From: Colwellia sp. | GTDB lineage: Bacteria; Pseudomonadota; Gammaproteobacteria; Enterobacterales; Alteromonadaceae | NCBI GenBank assembly: GCA_016765685.1 | Contig: JAESPR010000124.1 | Span: 1 to 61,784, forward strand | DNA: 61,784 nt | Reading direction: 5' to 3' | Shown here: piece by piece, positions 46,722-55,382 of the stretch | Position numbering within the stretch: position 1 is the first letter of the stretch | How the letters are laid out: every line of letters begins with the position of its first letter | Translations under genes and position numbers: made by a program | The notes under the pieces: generated by a model | Seen by the model: the letters and a program-made list of their open reading frames with translations, nothing else | Databases searched by the model: none | What the model was told of the DNA's origin: nothing

Positions 46722-47887
46722 TATTTACTCCCGCTTGCTGCATTTACATCTGAACTTTGCACTAAATCACCCGTATCGTTACCCCAAGCATTACGCTCAT
46801 AAGTCACTACTGCAGCAATTTCTTTCAAGCTAAGTTGTTTGCCGAAACCAGGCATAGCATTTTTACCATTAAGCACCATATCAATGTGGTCTGCTATTTT
46901 ACCGGTAGTTGCCATAGCACTGCCTTTGAGCGCAGGGAACATAGGTGGCAAACCTAAGCCGGTAGGTTGGTGACATGCAGCACAATAAGCCATATAGGTA
47001 GTTTCGCCTAATTGCATTAATTCTTCTTTACTCATAGAAGCACTTAAAGAAGCTTTTTCTGCATTCGCTGCTTGTGCAATTAAAGCATGTTGTTCATTAA
47101 GCCAAGTGTCATAATCCGCCGCTGATTTAACTTCAACAACAATGGGCATAAAACCGTGATCTTTACCACATAGCTCGGCACATTGACCTCGATAAATGCC
47201 CGGCTCATCAACAATGGTCCAAGCTTCATTAATAAAACCAGGATTAGCATCTTGTTTAACAGCAAAAGCAGGAATCCACCAAGCGTGAATAACATCATCG
47301 GAAGTAATTAAAAAGCGAACTTTCTTGTTGACCGGAATAACTAAGTGTCTATCTACTTCAAGTAAATAATTTTCACCTTTTTCAGCACCATTACCCTCAA
47401 AGCTGCCATTTTGATTTTCATACTGCTCTCGTGGTGTTGACAGTACAGAATAGAACTCAATATTTTGATCAAAATATTTATAATGCCATTTCCATTGTGA
47501 ACCAGTTATTTGAATGGTGAGATCTGAATCGTCATTATTTTCCATGTCAATTAGTGTACTAGTTGCTGGAATAGCCATAGCGATAAGAATGACAATTGGA
47601 ATGGCAGTCCAAAGTATTTCTACTTTAGTACTTTCATGAAAATCAGCCGCTTTTGCGCCTTTCGATTTACGATGAAAAACCATTGACCAAAACATTATGC
47701 CAAAAACGACAACGCCAATAGCAGTACATATATAGAGTGCTAACATATGTAAATCATATACTTCTCTACTTACTGCGGTTGCCCCTTTGGTCAGATTTAA
47801 CTGTGTCTCTGCCCAAGCTGAACTGGAAAATAGACTGGTAAAAAACAGCCAAGCCCCTATCAACCAACTTTGGTTACCTCTACTCAC
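46721..47887 (-). CDS. coxB: Cytochrome c oxidase subunit II with fused cytochrome c domain
   Basis: The 388 residues begin at a GTG with AGGAG upstream. A signal peptide is followed by two TM helices (to about 95), then the cupredoxin domain with the CuA motif QCAELCGKDHGFM near 232-244, and a C-terminal monohaem cytochrome c domain with CAACH near 303-307 and the Met ligand region in NAMPGFGKQL. The fusion is the caa3-type arrangement, in which electrons enter through the attached cytochrome. It is the first gene of the coxB-coxA-ctaG-coxC operon, with a 639-bp leader or promoter region upstream. Confidence 0.97.
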   Translation of the reverse strand: MSRGNQSWLIGAWLFFTSLFSSSAWAETQLNLTKGATAVSREVYDLHMLALYICTAIGVVVFGIMFWSMVFHRKSKGAKAADFHESTKVEILWTAIPIVILIAMAIPATSTLIDMENNDDSDLTIQITGSQWKWHYKYFDQNIEFYSVLSTPREQYENQNGSFEGNGAEKGENYLLEVDRHLVIPVNKKVRFLITSDDVIHAWWIPAFAVKQDANPGFINEAWTIVDEPGIYRGQCAELCGKDHGFMPIVVEVKSAADYDTWLNEQHALIAQAANAEKASLSASMSKEELMQLGETTYMAYCAACHQPTGLGLPPMFPALKGSAMATTGKIADHIDMVLNGKNAMPGFGKQLSLKEIAAVVTYERNAWGNDTGDLVQSSDVNAASGSK

Positions 47888-48526
47888 TCAACTTCTCCTT
47901 TATTTATACCTATTAACTCGAAGAACAGGATATAAAAAATAGAAAACAGAAAAACAGCAATGAATACGACTCATTGAACTGATTATCTGTTACTTTTAGT
48001 TACCCTCAAGTGAATATGAAATGCAATGTTCAGTTGAAGTCTGCATCTTACCCACTTGAGCTTATTATGTTTTTATTAACTTAACTGACGTAAATGAGCA
48101 ATTCATGACTAAAAATTGAATTTTCATATCAAATTAACACATTGACGTCTTTTATTTTTATACAGCTTTTATTAGTTTTTTTGTTCGATTTCAGCTCTAG
48201 AATTACCCATAACTTGATCTAGGTCAAACAATTTTTTAAGAGAGAATATAGAAATGATAATAATTTCAATTAGGTAATAACTATAAAACCGAGTAAAGCC
48301 CCTACTAGTATAGGCTACAGCAACTTAAACCGCTAATATAATAAATATTTATCGCTGCTCAAATAAACGCCAACAAACGATTGTTTTATATCCTGTGGAT
48401 ATAGGGGGCTTGAGAGATCTGTATAATTTTAAAAGAGCAATTGAGCACATTGTCACCATACGCAGTATTAAAATTTTGAATTGAAGACTTTTACCTGATT
48501 TTTTTAAAGCTTAATGCGTAACTACC
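47888..48526. other. Long AT-rich intergenic region upstream of the cox operon
   Basis: 639 bp between coxB and the 3' end of lexA, both on the minus strand. No gene of any size is evident. It contains an FNR/ANR-like site (48214-48227), and a small dyad, ATATCC-TGT-GGATAT (48388-48402), near the lexA end without a T run. I cannot place the cox promoter with confidence. The length leaves room for a long leader or a small RNA. Confidence 0.6.
48214..48227. promoter_or_regulatory. FNR/ANR-type binding site candidate
   Basis: TTGATCTAGGTCAA differs from the FNR consensus TTGAT-N4-ATCAA at one base. It lies 327 bp upstream of the coxB start and far from any other gene start. FNR-type regulators respond to oxygen, and repression of an aerobic oxidase by such a protein would make sense. 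Distance to the start is large, so the target is inferred. Confidence 0.5.
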
Positions 48527-49150
48527 TTACATCCAATTACCATTGCGAATTACACCAACAGCAAGCCCTTCAATCGTAAACTCTTGGCAAGTAAGATCAA
48601 CCTTAATAGGCGAAAAATCTGCGTTTTCTGCCTGTAAATAAACAATATTACCGTCACGTTTAAAACGTTTTACCGTGACATCGTTTTCCACTCTAGCCAC
48701 AATAACTTGGCCATTTTGCACATCCGTGGTTTGATGTACCGCTAGCAAATCACCATCTAAAATACCAATATCCTTCATACTTTCGCCACTTACTCGCAGT
48801 AAATAATCTGCCGGCGGATGAAACAAATTACCATCCATTTTATAGTGTTCTTCAACATGTTCTTCGGCTAAAATAGGCTCACCCGCAGCAACTTGGCCAA
48901 TAAGTGGTATACCTGCGTCTTCAAGAAATTGCTCTGCAAGGCGAATACCACGCGAGGTACCCGGCAACATTTCAATATAACTTTTTTTAGCCAACGCTTT
49001 TAAATGCTCTTCTGCTGCATTGGCTGATTTAAAACCAAAAAAGTCTGCAATTTCAGCACGTGTAGGTGGCATACCAGTGTTTTGAATCGTTTCTTTGATT
49101 AGATCAAATACTTGCTGTTGACGGTTTGTTAAAGGCTTTAATTCTTGCAT
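48527..49150 (-). CDS. lexA: LexA repressor
   Basis: The SOS regulator, 207 residues. A winged-helix N-terminal domain ([12 protein letters not shown] ... [13 protein letters not shown]) is joined to the S24 self-cleaving domain. The cleavage site VAAGEP has Ala89-Gly90, the nucleophile is Ser124 in VSGESM and the base is Lys161 in TVKRF. All are intact. Two SOS boxes lie directly upstream, so it is autoregulated. The divergent neighbour is a small membrane protein. No sulA- or dinF-type gene follows it. Confidence 0.98.
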   Translation of the reverse strand: MQELKPLTNRQQQVFDLIKETIQNTGMPPTRAEIADFFGFKSANAAEEHLKALAKKSYIEMLPGTSRGIRLAEQFLEDAGIPLIGQVAAGEPILAEEHVEEHYKMDGNLFHPPADYLLRVSGESMKDIGILDGDLLAVHQTTDVQNGQVIVARVENDVTVKRFKRDGNIVYLQAENADFSPIKVDLTCQEFTIEGLAVGVIRNGNWM

Positions 49151-49162
49151 GAAAGTATAGTC

Positions 49163-49178
49163 CTGTATTTATTTACAA
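49163..49178. promoter_or_regulatory. SOS box (proximal, one mismatch)
   Basis: CTGTATTTATTTACAA, which fits CTGT-N8-ACAG except for the last base. It begins 13 bp upstream of the lexA start and directly adjoins the perfect box at 49179-49194. Confidence 0.7.
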
Positions 49179-49194
49179 CTGTTAGTATATACAG
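49179..49194. promoter_or_regulatory. SOS box (distal, perfect)
   Basis: CTGTTAGTATATACAG is a full match to the LexA consensus CTGT-N8-ACAG. It lies 28 bp upstream of lexA and 147 bp upstream of the divergent membrane protein gene, so it could act on both. Confidence 0.88.
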
Positions 49195-49340
49195 CCACTT
49201 AATAAACGCAAGTTTTACTTATTGACCTTAAAGTTCTGGGGTTAAAATTTCTATTGATTGTATTCTACTAGGTTTATCAAATTCTTCGTGTTATTTTGTT
49301 GACAACAGCCCTATAAATAATAAATAAAATTGGAATTATC

Positions 49341-49763
49341 ATGAAAGGTGCAGGTGGAACATCAGGCGGGTTAGGACATTTTTTTATCGGTCTTATTATG
49401 ATGTGTGGTGGCTTTTATATGCTACTTAACGCTATTACAGTAACCTCAAGTTTTGGCATGGGTATGCGCATGTACGGGTTTTCAGCCATGGGTGGCAATT
49501 ATAGTATTACTAGTGGCATGGTGATGATCCCTTTTATGTTTGGCGTTGGTCTTATTTTTTATAATGGCAAAAACATACTGGGTTGGTTGTTAGCTATCGG
49601 CTCAGTTACGGGCCTTATTTTCGGGGTTATTTCATCTATTAGGTTTAGTTTTAGAACCATGACTTCGTTCGACTTGATAGTAATTCTTGTTTTGGCGATA
49701 GGCGGCTTAGGCCTGTTTTTACGGTCATTAAAAACATTAGATGCTCGTTTCCCTGATGAGTAG
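49341..49763 (+). CDS. Gly/Met-rich four-helix membrane protein, unknown
   Basis: A 140-residue protein with four TM helices (about 12-33, 58-76, 79-101, 110-128). The N-terminus is glycine-rich (MKGAGGTSGGLGHF), and the first loop is rich in Gly, Met and Phe (FGMGMRMYGFSAMGG). The C-terminal tail is charged. I recognise no family. It is divergent from lexA and shares its upstream region, including the two SOS boxes, so induction by DNA damage is possible but unproven. A strong terminator follows the gene. Confidence 0.7.
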   Translation: MKGAGGTSGGLGHFFIGLIMMCGGFYMLLNAITVTSSFGMGMRMYGFSAMGGNYSITSGMVMIPFMFGVGLIFYNGKNILGWLLAIGSVTGLIFGVISSIRFSFRTMTSFDLIVILVLAIGGLGLFLRSLKTLDARFPDE

Positions 49764-49780
49764 TTCCTTTTTAGCACATA

Positions 49781-49807
49781 AAAAATGCGCCACTAAGGCG
49801 CATTTTT
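49781..49807. terminator. Bidirectional rho-independent terminator
   Basis: A perfect 11-bp stem, AAAAATGCGCC/GGCGCATTTTT, with loop ACTAA, ends in T runs on both strands. It separates the membrane protein gene (plus) from the lipoprotein operon (minus). Confidence 0.93.
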
Positions 49808-49820
49808 TCTAGTTAAATTT

Positions 49821-49865
49821 TTACTCTTCGGCTACTTTCGACGCTTTATTAGCTACTTGGCTCAC
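49821..49865 (-). CDS. Possible 14-residue peptide or frameshifted tail of the DUF799 gene
   Basis: A GTG at 49863-49865 overlaps the DUF799 stop (GTGA) and opens a frame of 14 codons, MSQVANKASKVAEE, that ends 13 bp before the terminator stem. The overlap is the usual form for coupled genes, and the frame fills the space up to the terminator exactly. Alternatively a -1 shift would extend the DUF799 protein by these residues. Too short to assign by family. Confidence 0.3.
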   Translation of the reverse strand: MSQVANKASKVAEE

Positions 49866-50563
49866 GGGTTTTCCATCTTCCTTTTGCTAATCAATTTCAT
49901 TTGCTGGTCTTGCAAATACAGTGGATGATAAGGGCCATAAGGAATGCTGCCCACAAAGCGACCATTAGCAACTTTAGCATAGGTAGTGTAATCGGCAGCG
50001 GCAGTATTGATAGCCGTGGCAATAGCGTTAATTAATAAACCAGCCATGCCGCCTGCACCACTATTTACCGATAAATCAACAACAACCGTGCCATTATACT
50101 GCCATAATACTGCTGAAGTTTTGGTTGATTTAATTTCGGCATCTATCGATACCGTCAATGTAGAAGATACAACAGTGTAGGAAGTATCCCAATGAACAAT
50201 TTTAGTGAAAAGTACCGCATCAGCACCAAAATAGTCATAAAATTTATTTAGCGGAATATCATAAACTAATTCACTATCATAAATTCCTTGTTGCTTTAAA
50301 ACATCTGCTGTTAATTGGTAAGGAAAAGTATAATAGCCATGCAAAGCGATAGGCATTTCTACCGTTGTTGCATAATAGTCTTTTGCTTCCGCTGCTGTAC
50401 TTAGGTTAATTGGCGGCATAATCAACAAAGATCTAGGCTTTTCAACATACATTGAAGGAAATTCTTCCCCTTTAGTGACATATGTTGGTGGCGTGACACA
50501 ACCACTTAACCCTAAGACGACTAAAGAGATGAACAGTACTCTTATTCTTGATGTTATCTTCAT
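49862..50563 (-). CDS. DUF799 lipoprotein (GNA1162-like)
   Basis: A 233-residue lipoprotein. The lipobox VLGLSGC places the lipidated Cys near residue 22. The mature part follows the DUF799/GNA1162 pattern: PRSLLIMPPINLSTAAEAKDYYATT (about 44-68), MPIALHGYYTFP, FGADAVLFTKIVHW and LWQYNGTVVVDLS. GNA1162 of Neisseria is an outer-membrane lipoprotein with a fold related to TolB's N-terminal domain. It is the last recognised gene of a four-gene operon and starts 3 bp after the DUF4810 gene. Confidence 0.88.
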   Translation of the reverse strand: MKITSRIRVLFISLVVLGLSGCVTPPTYVTKGEEFPSMYVEKPRSLLIMPPINLSTAAEAKDYYATTVEMPIALHGYYTFPYQLTADVLKQQGIYDSELVYDIPLNKFYDYFGADAVLFTKIVHWDTSYTVVSSTLTVSIDAEIKSTKTSAVLWQYNGTVVVDLSVNSGAGGMAGLLINAIATAINTAAADYTTYAKVANGRFVGSIPYGPYHPLYLQDQQMKLISKRKMENP

Positions 50564-50566
50564 TAT

Positions 50567-50923
50567 CTATCCCCTAGCTTTTGCTTTTTGAATTAGGTTA
50601 TCCATAAACTTAGCCGCTTCAGGGTAAATTTGTTTTTCTTGTTCAAAAAAAGAAATGGCACCGGCACTATTATTTGCTTTTAAATGAATGTAACCAAGGT
50701 TAGCGTATACACCCGGCGGTACTCGAACCGCTTTCACTTTCGATTTTTCAATGATGCTTTCTAATGATGTTTGCCACTGCTTAGCAGCTTCATCGCCACC
50801 TTCTTTTTTCAACGAGTAAAAACTTTCTGCATAATCTTCATATTCATACATGGGTTTAGTGGTTTGGCAACCTGCTAAAAAAACTGTGATAACAATCACA
50901 ATAAATAATGCTTTCATATTCAT
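50567..50923 (-). CDS. DUF4810 lipoprotein
   Basis: A 118-residue lipoprotein with lipobox FLAGC (Cys near 19), then KPMYEYEDYAESFYSLKKEG and a helical TPR-like region (GVYANLGYIHLKANNSAGAI, FFEQEKQIYPEAAKFMDNLI). This is the DUF4810 pattern. The family is regularly encoded between a CsgG-like protein and a DUF799 lipoprotein, as here, so the three very probably act together at the outer membrane. The reaction or cargo is unknown. Confidence 0.87.
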   Translation of the reverse strand: MNMKALFIVIVITVFLAGCQTTKPMYEYEDYAESFYSLKKEGGDEAAKQWQTSLESIIEKSKVKAVRVPPGVYANLGYIHLKANNSAGAISFFEQEKQIYPEAAKFMDNLIQKAKARG

Positions 50924-50960
50924 TCCTAGTAATGCGAATAACTATTTCATAAAAAATAAA

Positions 50961-51275
50961 TTATGGTATGTGAATTTCTTTTTCGTGACCGTCACCGAGT
51001 AAAATATTTCTTTCTACAACCACAGTTCCCTGCTTTGACACGACAATAGTATGTTTACCTGGAGTTACCTTATATTGTTGCTTTGCGCCTGATTTAGTGA
51101 CGAGAAACGCAGGGGCGCCATCAATAGAAACTTCAGCGCCTTCAATGTTGCCAGAGAAATAAAGATAAGATACTGGCTCGGTTGTAACACTGCCGGTGCT
51201 GTAAGTATTATAACTACTGCATGCTGACGCAAGTATGAGTAATACTGAAATAATGATGGCTCTTAAAATATTCAT
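50961..51275 (-). CDS. PEGA-like small lipoprotein
   Basis: A 104-residue lipoprotein with lipobox LASAC (Cys near 19). The mature part is a beta-rich domain resembling a PEGA module: EGAEVSIDGAPAFL and YKVTPGKHTIVVSKQGTVVV, the usual strand-turn pattern of a value followed by a P-G-x-H-x-I-x-V. It lies between the CsgG-like gene (9 bp away) and the DUF4810 gene (37 bp). Not a standard member of the CsgG-DUF4810-DUF799 trio as far as I know. Confidence 0.7.
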   Translation of the reverse strand: MNILRAIIISVLLILASACSSYNTYSTGSVTTEPVSYLYFSGNIEGAEVSIDGAPAFLVTKSGAKQQYKVTPGKHTIVVSKQGTVVVERNILLGDGHEKEIHIP

Positions 51276-51284
51276 AACTAATCC

Positions 51285-52271
51285 TTAGTTTTTTTCTGAA
51301 GGTGATATTTCTTGGACAAACAAGGCACTAAAATCATCTGCTTTTATGTAGCTATCAAGGTTACCCTCAATAATTTCAGAAAATGAAACTTCAGTTTCTG
51401 CGGTGTCACCAAAAGAGTTCAGTACTTTTATTTTAGCAATATTTTTCCCCGGTAAAGTTATATACATGCCCGTTTGCGGATTTTTAACTTTTTTTCCGGT
51501 TTTTACGACATCAAAAACGGCATTTTTTGTGATGTTCTGGAACTTGCCACCTGAAATAATTAAATTGCCTTCGTCCGATGAAAGAATAAAAGAACGCCAT
51601 GGTTTATCAAGCATATTTTCAATAACATTAGAGGCTAAATCTGTTATTGCCACATCAAGCACTTTATCATTTAAAGAACTGTCGTAAGCTGCTTTATCGC
51701 CTACTCCTAATACAGTGCCCGCTTCTGAATACGAAATACCCTTACCACTTTCTGAGTAAATAATTTGTCCTGTCGACACATCAATAATACGAATATGCAC
51801 CGTGGCATTCGCCTCTTGTCTTTTGACTCTAGAGAAAATACCAACGTCACTCACTTCTTTACGACCAAATTCTGTTATAGAGCCAACCACAAGAAAGTCT
51901 GCCGCATTTTTCATTGCTGAATGTCCAGCCATGGTAAGTTCTTTTTCAACTCGAGCTAAATCAGCACGTTCCAGCATAATAAATTTTCCCGTTGTAAATA
52001 ACTTAGCGGAAAGTATATCCATAGCTTGCTTGCCAATACGGTTATTATTGCTGTCGATAAAAAAACTTTGTCCGTAAGTGGTTTCATTGGTAAAGCGACC
52101 GATAGCAACTTTTCTTTTTAATGATTTTGTATTAACCGCTTTCGCTGCAACGGTTTTACTTACAGATGAGGGTTTAACTGAGGTTTGGTGTATTTCTTTT
52201 TTTTCAACCGTTGCACACCCAGTAAAAAATAAACTAACAGCAACTACCGTTATTATTTGATTAAATTTCAT
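51285..52271 (-). CDS. CsgG/HfaB-family outer membrane lipoprotein
   Basis: Start at the ATG at 52271, with GGAATGAC upstream (328 residues); the frame reaches a TTG at 52286. Lipobox LFFTGCATV. The CsgG domain (about 55-225) has KVAIGRFTNETTYGQ, FIMLERADLARVEKEL, ADFLVVGSITEFGRK and VDVSTGQIIYSESGKG-like segments. A C-terminal part (about 225-320) is beta-rich. CsgG forms a secretion pore for curli, but no curli subunit is present. In this operon type the protein may build a different outer-membrane complex with its lipoprotein neighbours. It is the first gene of the operon. Confidence 0.88.
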   Translation of the reverse strand: MKFNQIITVVAVSLFFTGCATVEKKEIHQTSVKPSSVSKTVAAKAVNTKSLKRKVAIGRFTNETTYGQSFFIDSNNNRIGKQAMDILSAKLFTTGKFIMLERADLARVEKELTMAGHSAMKNAADFLVVGSITEFGRKEVSDVGIFSRVKRQEANATVHIRIIDVSTGQIIYSESGKGISYSEAGTVLGVGDKAAYDSSLNDKVLDVAITDLASNVIENMLDKPWRSFILSSDEGNLIISGGKFQNITKNAVFDVVKTGKKVKNPQTGMYITLPGKNIAKIKVLNSFGDTAETEVSFSEIIEGNLDSYIKADDFSALFVQEISPSEKN

Positions 52272-52380
52272 GTCATTCCTTTTCAAGTATAATTAACTGC
52301 AACAGGATATTAACATGAAAAAGCAGCCAGACTAGCTTTTAAAAAGGTTATTTTCTGAGACTTTCAACAATAAAATTTAA

Positions 52381-53433
52381 TCACCTAAAACTGTCATTAA
52401 TACCTGCCAACACGCGATTTCCAGGGCAAAGCGCATCTTGAGTTAATTTATTCAACGGGGTGTCGTTAGTATTATTGATTTCATGAAAATCACTGGCGGT
52501 TGGCTCTAAATAAAAAAGTCCCGTTAAAATTTTTCCTTGTTGTTTCTGTTGCTCAATTTCCATAATGGCTTGGCTGGCATTGGTGCTGTCGTAGCTATCA
52601 GTTAATTTTTGAATACGCATTATTGAGCCATCATGCAAGCAAACATCTTCACTCTCGCCACTATGATAACCACTGGTTATTTCTGTTTTTATCGGGACAA
52701 AATCTACCACCGCCGCAGTGGTGATATGGTCATGTACATAATCGTAAGAACGAGTTGACCCCACATGGTTGTTAAAGGTAACACAGGGAGAAATAATATC
52801 GATAAAAGCAAAACCCTTATGGCTCATGGCTGCTTTTATTAGTGGTACTAACTGTTGTTTGTCACCAGAAAAACTACGGGCAACAAAACTAGCGCCTAAT
52901 TGCAGCGCCATCACACATAAGTCAATATCGGTGAATAAACTTAACTCGCCAGCTTTGTTTTTTACGCCTTTGTCGGCGGTTGCGGCTAATTGCCCTTTGG
53001 TTAAACCATAAACACCATTATTGGCAACCATATAAACCATATTAAGCTGTCGACGTACTACATGGGCAAATTGACCAAAACCGATAGAGGCACTGTCGCC
53101 GTCACCTGACATCGCCAAATAAAGTAGTTCTTGATTGGCCAAGTTAGCGCCAGTAGCAACAGAAGGCATTCGACCATGAACCGAATTAAAACCATGAGAT
53201 TTATTGAGAAAATAGTTAGGTGCTTTTGATGAACAGCCAATGCCAGATAATTTAGCAACTTCGCTAGGTTGTATAGATAACTCGTGGCAAGCCTGTATTA
53301 TTGCTGATGTTATTGAGTCATGGCCACATCCCGCACATAAAGTTGATAACGCTCCTTCGTAATCTCGATAGGTTAAGCCCAAGTCATTAACAGGCAAACG
53401 AGGGTGGCGAAATTTTGATTTAATAAAACTCAT
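52381..53433 (-). CDS. 2-oxoacid:ferredoxin oxidoreductase, beta subunit
   Basis: The TPP-binding subunit, 350 residues. CAGCGHDSITSAIIQ near 35-49 carries the cysteine pair for the 4Fe-4S cluster. The TPP/Mg segment reads AMSGDGDSASIGFGQ ... VANNGVYGLTKGQ near 106-145. The third cysteine lies near 212 in DIISPCVTFNNH. It fits the KorB/OorB branch (2-oxoglutarate or branched oxoacids), but substrate cannot be fixed from motifs. It follows the alpha subunit gene by 12 bp. Confidence 0.93.
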   Translation of the reverse strand: MSFIKSKFRHPRLPVNDLGLTYRDYEGALSTLCAGCGHDSITSAIIQACHELSIQPSEVAKLSGIGCSSKAPNYFLNKSHGFNSVHGRMPSVATGANLANQELLYLAMSGDGDSASIGFGQFAHVVRRQLNMVYMVANNGVYGLTKGQLAATADKGVKNKAGELSLFTDIDLCVMALQLGASFVARSFSGDKQQLVPLIKAAMSHKGFAFIDIISPCVTFNNHVGSTRSYDYVHDHITTAAVVDFVPIKTEITSGYHSGESEDVCLHDGSIMRIQKLTDSYDSTNASQAIMEIEQQKQQGKILTGLFYLEPTASDFHEINNTNDTPLNKLTQDALCPGNRVLAGINDSFR

Positions 53434-53445
53434 GTGTATAACTCC

Positions 53446-55371
53446 CTAACCTGTTTTTTGCTGTGCTTGATTCGCAGTTAATTGTGCTAACACCGCTTGC
53501 ACAATAAAATGACTGGTGATTGGTAAACCATCAAAGTTGAGAATGCTAGCAAGTTTGTTCGGATCAATTTGCAGTTCATTAACTAATAAACTTTTCATCT
53601 GCGCATCTCTGTTTTGTTCAATGACAAATATCTGTTTATTATTAAAGCTATATTCTTCAATAAACTGCTCTATGCTTTGATGAAAAGGAAACGCTTTAAT
53701 ACGTAAAGTATCAACACTCAAACCGTGTTCTTTTAGTTGTTCTATTGCTTCCATAATGGGATGGCTAGTCGTACCAAAAAAGATCAAACCTAGCTGAGCA
53801 GATTTTTTACCTTTTTGGATTTCAGGCTCAGGTAAATAGTTAATAGCATTAATGAATTTTTTAGTTAGTCTATCCATGTTATCAACATAATCAGCCGATT
53901 TTTCAGTGTAACCGGCAAAATGATTTCTGGATGTGCCACGATTAAAGTAAGCTCCTTTCTCGGTGTGAGTACCGGGTAAGGTTCGATAGCAAATTCCATC
54001 GCCGTCTACATCTAAATAACGTCCGAATACTTCAACTTCATCAAGCTGCTGCGCAGATAATACTTTGCCTTTTTGAAAGGCTTTATCATCTTGCCAAACA
54101 AACTCCTCGCTTAAATGATCGTTCATACCTAAATCTAAATCGCTCATTATAATCACAGGTGTTTGCAATTGATCTGCAATATCAAATGCTTGTGCGCCTA
54201 GTTCGAAACATTCATGAGGACTGTCTGGAAATAACAAAATTTGTTTGGTATCGCCGTGAGAAGCGTAAGCACAAGCAATAATATCTGCTTGTTGCGTGCG
54301 CGTTGGCATCCCTGTTGATGGCCCTGCACGTTGCACATTAATCAATACAAAAGGAATTTCAGTAAAATAGGCTAACCCTAAAAATTCGGTCATCAAGGAG
54401 ATACCGGGACCTGATGTAGCAGTAAAAGCTCTAGCACCATTCCAACCTGCGCCAATAGCCACGCCAATAGCGGCCAATTCATCCTCTACTTGCACTATAG
54501 CGTAATTTTTTTTGCCACTTGCAGGGTCAATACGTAAACGTTGACAATAACTGGCAAATTTTTCAATTACTGACGTTGAGGGAGTAATCGGATACCAACC
54601 GGTAACTGTGGCGCCACCAAACACGGCACCTAACCCTATTGCCGTATTACCATCAACTAAAATACGCTTGTTAATTAAATCTCTACTTTCAACGTGTATT
54701 GCTAACGGACAAATAAAATGTTCGTTGGCGTATTGGTAACCAAGTTCTAGCGCATATATATTGGGGGTTATTAGTTTTTCTTTGCCTTTAAACTGATCGC
54801 GAACCAAACCTTTTAGTAAGGTAAAATCCATGCTCAATAACGCTGCTAATGCGCCAACATAAACGACATTTTTAAATAATTGCCGCTGCCTTGGATCGCT
54901 ATATTCTTTCAAACAAATGTTAGATATTGGCACACCTAAATAGTTGATGTCGGCTCTAATTTGGCTATCGAATAAAGTTCGACTTGAGTCATAAAGTAAA
55001 TAACCTCCTGATTTAACACTAGTAATATCGTCATTGATGCTCTGTGCGTTCATAGCAACAAGCATTTCTGATTTGCCACCCCGCCTGCCTAAATAGTTTT
55101 TTTCAGAGATTCGAACTTCATACCACGTCGGCATACCTTGAATATTAGACGGAAAAATATTTTTAGCGCTTACAGGAATGCCCATTCTTAAAATGGCTTT
55201 AGCAAACATATTGTTGGCACTAGCAGAGCCAGTACCATTGGTATTGGCAAAACGCACGACAAATTCATTTACTATTGCATTGTCTGGTGCTTTTTTTGGT
55301 GACTTCTCTGGTGACTTTTCTTGCATCTTACCTTGTGCTGGCACGTCACTATTTACTGTGTTCTTAGTCAT
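53446..55371 (-). CDS. 2-oxoacid:ferredoxin oxidoreductase, fused gamma-alpha subunit
   Basis: A 641-residue subunit with the gamma domain first (about 35-220: VVRFANTNGTGSASANNMFA ... GGKSEMLVAMNAQS) and the alpha pyrimidine-binding domain after (VDGNTAIGLGAVFGGATVTG, YPITPSTSVIEKFA, FTATSGPGISLMTEFLGLA, PSTGMPTRTQQ). The fused form is typical of KorA. The enzyme converts a 2-oxoacid plus CoA to acyl-CoA, giving electrons to ferredoxin, or runs in reverse. A Lys/Pro-rich N-terminal extension of about 30 residues is unusual. It starts 12 bp after the GltD-like gene, forming one operon of three. Confidence 0.93.
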   Translation of the reverse strand: MTKNTVNSDVPAQGKMQEKSPEKSPKKAPDNAIVNEFVVRFANTNGTGSASANNMFAKAILRMGIPVSAKNIFPSNIQGMPTWYEVRISEKNYLGRRGGKSEMLVAMNAQSINDDITSVKSGGYLLYDSSRTLFDSQIRADINYLGVPISNICLKEYSDPRQRQLFKNVVYVGALAALLSMDFTLLKGLVRDQFKGKEKLITPNIYALELGYQYANEHFICPLAIHVESRDLINKRILVDGNTAIGLGAVFGGATVTGWYPITPSTSVIEKFASYCQRLRIDPASGKKNYAIVQVEDELAAIGVAIGAGWNGARAFTATSGPGISLMTEFLGLAYFTEIPFVLINVQRAGPSTGMPTRTQQADIIACAYASHGDTKQILLFPDSPHECFELGAQAFDIADQLQTPVIIMSDLDLGMNDHLSEEFVWQDDKAFQKGKVLSAQQLDEVEVFGRYLDVDGDGICYRTLPGTHTEKGAYFNRGTSRNHFAGYTEKSADYVDNMDRLTKKFINAINYLPEPEIQKGKKSAQLGLIFFGTTSHPIMEAIEQLKEHGLSVDTLRIKAFPFHQSIEQFIEEYSFNNKQIFVIEQNRDAQMKSLLVNELQIDPNKLASILNFDGLPITSHFIVQAVLAQLTANQAQQKTG

Positions 55372-55382
55372 ACAAGATAGCC

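Noticed and set aside
48142-48164. TTGACG followed by TATACA on the plus strand upstream of coxB, considered as a promoter
   Set aside because: The spacing is about 11 bp, far too short, and it points away from coxB.
48388-48402. ATATCC-TGT-GGATAT dyad after lexA, considered as a terminator or DnaA box
   Set aside because: No T run follows on either strand, and the DnaA-like TATCCACA is a single near match; support is too weak.
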